Source of the DNA: a bacterium
GTDB lineage: Bacteria; Acidobacteriota; Terriglobia; Terriglobales; Acidobacteriaceae
Direction of reading: 5' to 3'
Assembly (NCBI GenBank): GCA_026225095.1
Contig: JAMFSC010000119.1
Location: forward strand, 1 to 40,172
DNA: 40,172 nt
Shown one piece after another: positions 35,181-40,172 of the stretch. Each line of letters starts with the position of its first letter. Within the stretch, counting starts at the first letter, position 1. The translations under genes were made by a program, and so were the position numbers. Below the pieces are notes generated by a model. That model did no database searches and was not told the DNA's origin. It worked only from the letters and a program-made list of their open reading frames with translations.

Positions 35181-35357
35181 GTGACCCTCGCCATGACACC
35201 GACCGGCCCCGCCCCGACTTCCACCCCGCCACCTACGCATGATGACGACGACCCGCATATCTCTCCCCGGTATTGGTCTGTGGAGCAGCGGAGGGCCGCG
35301 TTTCTGGCGGCGAAGAAAAAAGATCAGGCGATATTTTTGGTCGAAGGCTCCCGGTGA
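35181..35357 (+). CDS. Small 58-residue protein (GTG start)
   Basis: A GTG start with a textbook AGGAGA site 7 bases upstream, nearly identical in context to the next gene (AGGAGATCCACC-ATG). The first 20 residues are Pro/Thr-rich, followed by DDDD and a helix (SVEQRRAAFLAAKKKDQAIF). Its short length makes it easy to miss. No family is recognised. It sits 124 bp after the Rep-like gene and 45 bp before the next, probably in one operon. Confidence 0.6.
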   Translation: MTLAMTPTGPAPTSTPPPTHDDDDPHISPRYWSVEQRRAAFLAAKKKDQAIFLVEGSR

Positions 35358-35402
35358 GTATTAACCAGTAAAGAAGTCACGAGACTACCCAGGAGATCCA
35401 CC

Positions 35403-35897
35403 ATGCGCCGTAAGAAGTCCGCCCAACTCCCGAGCACCCTTATGCATTCCGGCCCGACCACCACTATCAGCGTCACTCCTTGCGACAGGTCGATGGGACT
35501 CATCTATATCGTCACGGAGTTAGGTGTGGGATTGGAATGCAGCGTAAAGCAGCTTGCGCAGATACTTTCAAAGTCTGAAGACGACGCGGGTTACCTCTTT
35601 TTCTTGCGGCAGACCATTGAGTTCGTGGGGCTTAATGCGTCAGTGACAACGTCCGACACGATCACGATCGACGATTTGGTCAACATTAATGTGGCTATGG
35701 TTTTGCACGTGCCCCCAGAGGACCGAAATAGTAATCCGTCGGCGGTCGATGTGTTGCTCATGGGGGAGGGGTGGTGGTCAAGGAAGCCACTTGTCGGACC
35801 GGCCACCATCGCTCAAAGGGATCGGTATGCGCAGTTGGTGCGTGCTGAGACCATTCAACGTTTTGCGGGCTGGGTGCCCGTCGGTCTGACGATGTAG
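35403..35897 (+). CDS. Hypothetical protein of replication module
   Basis: 164 residues, ATG with AGGAGA upstream. A basic N-terminus (MRRKKS) is followed by a compact alpha/beta domain without a signal peptide or recognisable motif. It is transcribed with the Rep-like gene and the small gene before it, and ends at a strong hairpin. Possibly a replication or copy-control accessory; inferred from position only. Confidence 0.6.
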   Translation: MRRKKSAQLPSTLMHSGPTTTISVTPCDRSMGLIYIVTELGVGLECSVKQLAQILSKSEDDAGYLFFLRQTIEFVGLNASVTTSDTITIDDLVNINVAMVLHVPPEDRNSNPSAVDVLLMGEGWWSRKPLVGPATIAQRDRYAQLVRAETIQRFAGWVPVGLTM

Positions 35898-35922
35898 CTG
35901 GGGTGAGCCGCAACGCCGAAAA

Positions 35923-35957
35923 GCCCCACCTGCCTGGAGGACTCGGGCGGGTGGGGC
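35923..35957 (+). terminator. Hairpin terminator candidate
   Basis: GCCCCACCTGCC (35923-35934) pairs with GGCGGGTGGGGC (35946-35957), one wobble pair, loop of 11 bases. It lies 26 bases after the stop at 35897. No T tract follows. It closes the Rep-module transcript. The stretch from here to 36230 holds no supported gene. Confidence 0.6.
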
Positions 35958-36230
35958 CTACCTGATTAAGTTGGATGTGCATCCAAGATGCTCGGCTTGG
36001 TGCCCTTTGATCCGCTCGACCGCCGCCCACTCGTCCTTGGCGAACTGCTCTGAGGGAGGAGTCCCGGTCATAGAGGCTTTCGTGCCGCGAGTCCGAAGCT
36101 CCGTTAAGTCGTTTTCGAGCTTTTCCAATATTGAGCAGGGCACGGGTGCCTCCAGGTTTTTGATTTTAGCCCGCGAAAGAATCTGCCCATGATATTCCGG
36201 GTGCCTGCCCCCTGCTAAGTAATAACCAGC

Positions 36231-36461
36231 ATGAAGAGTCAAATAACCGACCAATGCCTGCCAGTGCAAGCCCCTGCAACCCGGATGCTCTACGACCGCA
36301 AGACGGCTGCGCAGCAATTGAGCATCTCCGTCCGCTCGCTGGACTACCTGATTCAGCAGCAGCAAATCGCAGTCCGGCGCATCGGGACTAAAGTCCTAAT
36401 CCATCACACGGATCTTTCCCGGTTCTCGCGTGGTAACCATACCGGACGTATCCGGAAATGA
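36231..36461 (+). CDS. Excisionase-like helix-turn-helix protein
   Basis: 76 residues. MLYDRKTAAQQLSISVRSLDYLIQQQQIAVRRIGTKVLIHHTDLSRF is the MerR/AlpA-like winged-helix pattern of excisionases and HTH_17 proteins (a helix-turn-helix, then a hairpin with R-I-G and a final helix). The true start could be the ATG at 36231 or the one 18 codons later; neither has a strong ribosome-binding site. It lies 49 bp upstream of the integrase on the same strand, the usual xis-int order. It would bend DNA at the arm sites and favour excision. Confidence 0.8.
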   Translation: MKSQITDQCLPVQAPATRMLYDRKTAAQQLSISVRSLDYLIQQQQIAVRRIGTKVLIHHTDLSRFSRGNHTGRIRK

Positions 36462-36510
36462 TTTATACACACATCGGATTTAGGTGGTACCCTACGGCTA
36501 GGGAGATCCG

Positions 36511-37572
36511 ATGCCACGCAAACCAAAGATAACGAAGCACAAAGGTGTGTACGAGAAAGTCGCAGATTCAGGTATATGGTGGATCCGGTACACGAAGGAC
36601 GGCAAACGCGTCACCGAGTCGATAGGCAGGCAGAGCGATGCTGTCACTATCTATGACCAGCGGATGCTGGAGATACGCACAGGTAAAGTCCTGGGTGTCG
36701 AACGGCGCGGGGTCAAGTTCAGCGCTTTGGTGGAGGATGCGCTGCTGTTCTCGAAAGATCATCATCGTGACGCTCGGAACTTTAAGCAGCGACTCGAACT
36801 GGCCGAGGGAGAATTTGGTGCGCGTGCCGCTAACTCGATCACACCCCAGGAGCTTCGAGACTGGCTAACTGAGATGAGCGACGATCGCTCCTGGTCGTCA
36901 GCAACTTCCAACCGGGTAAAGGCTGCCATTAGCAAGACCTACGCGCTGGGGATGCAGGCCCAAAAAGTTCAAACGAACCCTGCAAGACTAGTCCCCCGCA
37001 AAAGAGAGAACCCAGGCCGCATCCGATACATCACCGCCGACGAAGAAAAGCGCCTAAGGCAGGTCATCGCCCACAAGCGACCCCACTGCATGTATCAGCT
37101 TGACCTCGCACTCCATACCGGGATGCGTAGCGGTGAGCAATTCTCCGTTTCCTGGGATCAGGTGGATTTCGATCAGGAGTATATCTACCTGTCGATGACG
37201 AAAAACGGCAGCGAGCGGTATGTCCACCTCAACACTAATGCCCTGCAATCCCTCCGTGATTTGAAGGTGGAGTGCGAGAGGCGAGGCCTCACCCACCCGA
37301 CCCTATTCTTTGACAAGTTCAATACCGCCATCAAGAGTCCGCGTGAGTGGTTCGAGAAGAGTTGTATTGAGGCAGGAATCGAGGGCGTCACATGGCACAT
37401 TACGCGGCACACGTATTGCTCCCGGTTGATCATGGCTGGGGTTGACCTCAAAACCGCCCAGGAGCTTATGGGCCACAAGACGATTGCCATGACGGCCCGC
37501 TATGCCCACCTATCACCAACCCATCTCAAGAGCGCAATCCGGAAGTTGGAAACTCCTCAGGCCACCGCCTAG
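36511..37572 (+). CDS. int: Tyrosine recombinase integrase
   Basis: 353 residues, ATG with GGGAG upstream. The N-terminal 65 residues are an arm-binding-like domain, 66-165 the SAM-like core-binding domain, and the rest the catalytic domain with R206 (TGMRSGE), K231, H296-x-x-R299 (HITRH), H322 (MGHK) and nucleophile Y331 (ARYAHL), all intact. It drives integration and, with the excisionase, excision at tRNA-Leu. It reads toward the right attachment site, 165 bp away, which is the standard arrangement. Confidence 0.97.
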   Translation: MPRKPKITKHKGVYEKVADSGIWWIRYTKDGKRVTESIGRQSDAVTIYDQRMLEIRTGKVLGVERRGVKFSALVEDALLFSKDHHRDARNFKQRLELAEGEFGARAANSITPQELRDWLTEMSDDRSWSSATSNRVKAAISKTYALGMQAQKVQTNPARLVPRKRENPGRIRYITADEEKRLRQVIAHKRPHCMYQLDLALHTGMRSGEQFSVSWDQVDFDQEYIYLSMTKNGSERYVHLNTNALQSLRDLKVECERRGLTHPTLFFDKFNTAIKSPREWFEKSCIEAGIEGVTWHITRHTYCSRLIMAGVDLKTAQELMGHKTIAMTARYAHLSPTHLKSAIRKLETPQATA

Positions 37573-37597
37573 CCCTTTGGTTCTCAATTGGTGCCCT

Positions 37598-37619
37598 GAG
37601 CCCCTCGAAAGAGGGGCTC
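37598..37619 (+). terminator. Rho-independent-like hairpin
   Basis: GAGCCCCTC (37598-37606), loop GAAA, GAGGGGCTC (37611-37619): a perfect 9-bp GC-rich stem with a stable tetraloop, 25 bases after the integrase stop. A pyrimidine-rich tail follows rather than a full T run. Confidence 0.7.
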
Positions 37620-37627
37620 CCCTTTGC

Positions 37628-37671
37628 CCGGTACAAACCAAGGTACAAGTGGTTCCTAAATTGGTTCCCTG
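37628..37671. repeat. Right arm-type integrase-site candidate
   Basis: Two GGTACAA copies 12 bp apart, followed by GTGGTTCC and TTGGTTCC. The 30-bp block 37642-37671 matches 246-275 at the left end with two mismatches and in the same orientation. In the circular form the two blocks would flank the tRNA core, as integrase or excisionase arm sites do. Confidence 0.6.
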
Positions 37672-37736
37672 GCTTTTTCCTTAGAACAGATCGCCGCTTC
37701 GGAATTCGCCATAAATTCGTGATTTCATTATGTTTA

Positions 37737-37799
37737 TATGGTGCCCGGAGGGGGACTTGAACCCCCACACCCACTCAAGGGCTACGGATTTTAAGTCCG
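37737..37799 (-). repeat. Right attachment repeat inside tRNA-Leu
   Basis: The second copy of the 63-bp repeat found at 65-127. It starts just outside the tRNA 3' end and runs to the anticodon arm. Crossover must fall within it; the exact point cannot be told, but the single mismatch at 37776 could help map it. Confidence 0.9.
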
Positions 37800-37827
37800 C
37801 TGTGTCTGCCGATTTCACCATCCGGGC
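37739..37827 (-). tRNA. tRNA-Leu(UAA)
   Basis: 89 bases with encoded CCA. The acceptor stem GCCCGGA/TCCGGGC pairs fully, the T-arm is GGGGG-TTCAAGT-CCCCC, and the anticodon arm CGGA-CTTAAAA-TCCG gives anticodon UAA. The long variable arm is that of a class II tRNA. It is the integration target of the island, kept intact because the element supplies the 3' part. Confidence 0.95.
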
Positions 37828-37845
37828 ATGATGTCAGTCTAACCG

Positions 37846-40172
37846 CTACTTCACTGGGTAGAGGGCGCGGTACATCTCGCGATTGCGCAGGATGGCCTGG
37901 ACGTACTCGCGGGTCTCGGTGTAGGGGATCGACTCGACGTACTCGGCGACATCTTTGTAGTCGTTGGTGGCGAGCCAGCGGCGGATCGGGGTATCCCCCG
38001 CGTTGTAGGCGGCGAGGGCGTACTCGGGCTGACCACCGAAGCGGTCGAGGACTTGTTTGAGGTTGGTGGTTCCGAGTTGCAGGTTCATCGAGGGATTGAG
38101 GAGTTGGCGGGCGTCGAAGCCCCTGATGCCGTTCTTTTTGGCGGCGGCTTTGCCGACGGATGGGAGGAGCTGCATGAGGCCATAGGCGTTCATAGGGCTG
38201 ACGGCTCCGGCGTTGAACTCCGACTCCTGGCGGATGAGGGACGCGACAAGATAGGGGTCGAGGCCATTGCGCTGGGAGTAGGCGACGAGATCGCTCCAGT
38301 AGGGCTGCGGGAAGAGGAGATGCCAGTAGACCGTTGGGACCTCTTTCATGGGGACGGCAAAGAAGGAGATTCCGCTGTGCTTCATGGACTGCAGGGCGCG
38401 GGTGTACTCGCCGAAGGAGGCGTAGATCTGGGCCTGCGCGAGCGCTCCCCATTGGCTGGCGGTGGGGCTGGCCTGGATCTCAGGTCCGATGTACTCGTTG
38501 AGGGCGGCGTTGGCGAGGAGCCTGGCCTTGATGAGGTGGGGATCGTTTTCAGGGAGGGCTCCAGTGAGCTCCGGGATAACCGGGGGGCGGACGGAGGCGA
38601 GGGCCGCGGCGGGGGCGACGGAGGAGGCCTGGGCGGAGATGACCGCGAGTCGCTGGCGGGCGAGTACGGCGTAGTAGAAGTTGGCGTAGCTCCCGATGAG
38701 GGCCTTGTAGTAATTGGAGGCCTGGCCGAAGTCGCGATCCTCATCTTCGTAGAGGCGTCCGCGCCAGTAGAGGGCGCTGGGGACCTCGATTCCCGCCGAA
38801 TAGTTGGTGATCTGCTCGTCCATCAAGCGGGCAGCTTCGCTGTATCGGCGGAGGCGGTAGGACATCCAGGCGGTGCGCCAGTGGGCGGAGGGGGCGTAGG
38901 TGCTCCTGGGGAAGAGGCGGACGAGGGTCTCGTAGTCGGCGATGGTCTGGATCGCGTCGTGCTTGAGCAGATGCATGTTGCCGCCGGAGTAGAGGGCCTC
39001 CTCGGTCCAGCGGCTGTGGGGGAAGCGGCGGACGATGTCGGCGACGAGCTGATCGTTGGCGTTGCCGTTGTTTTCGTTGCGCGCGAGTTCGGCGAGGAGA
39101 TAGAGCTTGAGCGCGGCGCTGTCGTCGTCGGTCTGGGGAAGCTTTTCGACGTCGCGACGGCTGAGCCGCTTGAGCTTGAGATCGCAGACGGCGGCGTAGA
39201 TCTGGAGGGCGTCTCGATCGGCCTGACTGAGACCGGGATCGTTCTTTTCGAGAGCGTGGTACTCGATGCTGGCTTCGCCGTAGCGCTTGGCATTGTAGAG
39301 GGCGTCGGCGTGGATCTTGCGCTCGGCGGCGGTAAGGGGGACGCCCATGGCGGTGAGCTGGGCGCGGGCCTGGGAGGCCTCGGCGCTCATGGGCTGGGTG
39401 AGGAAGATCTGGCGGAAGATGGGGGCAGCGTGGCCTGCGTTTCCGGTCATCTGGTAGGCGCGGGCCAGGGCATAACGGAAGTCGGAGTGGGTAGACTGGG
39501 AAGATCCGTCGAGGGGTGTGAGGGTGTTGAGGGCTCCCTGCGGATTGTTCTGCTGGAGGTAGAGGTTCGCCAGCAGGACGGGAGCGTTGGCGGTGAAGAT
39601 ACTTTCGGAGTGGCGATCGGCGAAGTGGTCGAGGAGGCTGTAGGCGGCGGCGCCATTGTTGGCGGCGAGGGAGGCCTGTGCTCCGAGGTAATCGGCGTAG
39701 TCGGAGAGGCCGTCGTTGCTGGTTCCTGCCTGGCGGTAGGCTGAGGCGGCTTCGGGGAAGTGGTGATCGAGCATGTAGGCGTGGCCGAGGGCGAGGTAGG
39801 CGGTGGCGGCTCCGTCACCGGGATGGGAGCGGGCGTAGTTCGATACGCCGTCGTAGGCGGAAGTGGAGCGGGTTGCGGCCAACTGCTGGGCCATGGGACG
39901 AAGCTGGGAGGATGCCAGGAAGGCGCTGTTGAGGCGGATGCTCTGCGGAGTGACGGGCGAGGCGGGTGGGGCGATGGCGACGAGTGAACTGCGTTTACCT
40001 TTCAGGGCCGAGCGCCTCGCCTTCGCGCTGAGTGGGGGTGATGCGGAGTGAACTCCCCGCTTCGAAGCACCTTTGGAGGCGTGCCCGGGTTTGGCCGTTG
40101 CTGCGGCCTTCGCTTTGCTCTGCGCAGGCAGAGGCTTCTTCTCCGCGCTCGCGGACCACGTCGGCCAGACGA
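37846..40172 (-). CDS. Periplasmic lytic transglycosylase, Slt-like (partial)
   Basis: The frame is open to the right edge of the window, so the start lies outside it. Reading from the edge gives WPTWSASA then EKKPLP, which looks like the end of a signal peptide with an A-x-A cleavage site, then a basic Ala/Lys/Pro-rich linker. The body is a long helical superhelix with TPR-like repeats (AYLALGHAYMLDHHFPEAASAY; EALYSGGNMHLLKHD). The C-terminal domain has the lysozyme-fold motifs ESEFN, the GLMQL segment and YALAAYNAG, with the catalytic Glu in RQESEFN. Known: these enzymes cleave the glycan of peptidoglycan, leaving 1,6-anhydro ends. It lies just outside the island and looks like a core chromosomal gene. 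Starting it at the internal ATG at 39894 would lose the signal peptide. Confidence 0.9.
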   Translation of the reverse strand, partial: VWPTWSASAEKKPLPAQSKAKAAATAKPGHASKGASKRGVHSASPPLSAKARRSALKGKRSSLVAIAPPASPVTPQSIRLNSAFLASSQLRPMAQQLAATRSTSAYDGVSNYARSHPGDGAATAYLALGHAYMLDHHFPEAASAYRQAGTSNDGLSDYADYLGAQASLAANNGAAAYSLLDHFADRHSESIFTANAPVLLANLYLQQNNPQGALNTLTPLDGSSQSTHSDFRYALARAYQMTGNAGHAAPIFRQIFLTQPMSAEASQARAQLTAMGVPLTAAERKIHADALYNAKRYGEASIEYHALEKNDPGLSQADRDALQIYAAVCDLKLKRLSRRDVEKLPQTDDDSAALKLYLLAELARNENNGNANDQLVADIVRRFPHSRWTEEALYSGGNMHLLKHDAIQTIADYETLVRLFPRSTYAPSAHWRTAWMSYRLRRYSEAARLMDEQITNYSAGIEVPSALYWRGRLYEDEDRDFGQASNYYKALIGSYANFYYAVLARQRLAVISAQASSVAPAAALASVRPPVIPELTGALPENDPHLIKARLLANAALNEYIGPEIQASPTASQWGALAQAQIYASFGEYTRALQSMKHSGISFFAVPMKEVPTVYWHLLFPQPYWSDLVAYSQRNGLDPYLVASLIRQESEFNAGAVSPMNAYGLMQLLPSVGKAAAKKNGIRGFDARQLLNPSMNLQLGTTNLKQVLDRFGGQPEYALAAYNAGDTPIRRWLATNDYKDVAEYVESIPYTETREYVQAILRNREMYRALYPVK

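Larger units (their letters stand above)
65..37799. mobile_element. Integrative genomic island in tRNA-Leu(UAA)
   Basis: Seen: a 63-bp direct repeat, 65-127 and 37737-37799, identical except at base 104/37776, brackets the region. The right copy lies within an intact tRNA-Leu gene, and the left copy is only its 3' part. A tyrosine integrase and an excisionase-like gene sit directly inside the right end. Known: tyrosine recombinases commonly integrate at tRNA 3' ends, leave the tRNA intact and duplicate its 3' segment at the far end. Inferred: an excisable element with a plasmid-like Rep gene and defence cargo. No relaxase or secretion genes are seen, so it is mobilisable at most, not self-conjugative. 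Confidence 0.92.

Noticed and set aside
35958..36365. A 135-codon minus-strand frame
   Set aside because: Its C-terminal part looks protein-like, but it runs antisense to the excisionase gene and lacks a credible start.
32004..37572. Search for conjugation genes
   Set aside because: No relaxase, coupling protein or type IV secretion component is visible here or elsewhere in the island, so it is not called a conjugative element.
38053..39744. A 563-codon plus-strand open frame
   Set aside because: It is antisense to the transglycosylase, very rich in Gly, Glu and Val as GC-rich shadow frames are, and has no ribosome-binding site.

Overview
The window is dominated by one integrated genomic island of about 37.7 kb. 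It is bounded by a 63-bp direct repeat made of the 3' part of a tRNA-Leu(UAA) gene: a truncated copy at 65-127 and the intact gene at 37739-37827. A tyrosine integrase (36511-37572) and an excisionase-like protein (36231-36461) lie next to the intact tRNA, and GGTAC/GTGGTTCC repeats sit just inside each end. Only 64 bp on the left and about 2.3 kb on the right, holding a periplasmic lytic transglycosylase cut by the window edge, look like core chromosome. The GC-rich sequence and gene style would fit a soil bacterium, possibly an acidobacterium, but that is a guess; nothing here fixes the taxonomy.

Layout. (1) 0.4-10.5 kb: a patchwork of accessory genes. It includes a DUF5677-like protein, a PD-(D/E)XK nuclease-like protein with repeated FSLDxxxSALxRL motifs, small zinc-ribbon proteins, a DUF3293 protein, a calcineurin-like phosphoesterase coupled to an unknown gene, a second larger protein with a DUF3293-like pattern, and a protein made of three DUF433 units. 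(2) 11.3-17.4 kb, minus strand: an overlapping operon of DNA adenine methyltransferase, SF2 helicase and GIY-YIG nuclease, which looks like a restriction-modification-like defence module, with a serine recombinase upstream. (3) 18.5-32.0 kb, minus strand: a long RNA-repair cluster. Two RlaP-like nucleotidyltransferases come first, then Hen1 and Pnkp, then SWIM, DUF5691, MoxR ATPase, DUF5682 and VWA genes, most with 4-nt overlaps. (4) 32.9-37.6 kb: a plasmid-like replication and integration module with an AT-rich, repeat-rich origin candidate, a winged-helix Rep-like protein, two small genes, excisionase and integrase.

How it may work. Integrase and excisionase move the element in and out of tRNA-Leu, and the Rep-like gene with its repeats could let the circular form replicate. 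No relaxase or type IV secretion gene is visible, so transfer would need helper functions. The cargo reads as anti-phage or anti-toxin defence. The methyltransferase-helicase-nuclease operon would act on DNA. The Pnkp-Hen1 pair would repair ribotoxin-cleaved RNA and mark the junction with 2'-O-methylation, and the MoxR-VWA genes would supply an ATP-dependent chaperone or regulatory layer. The island is the most likely source of anything new here, especially the RNA-repair/MoxR operon and the left accessory genes of unknown function.
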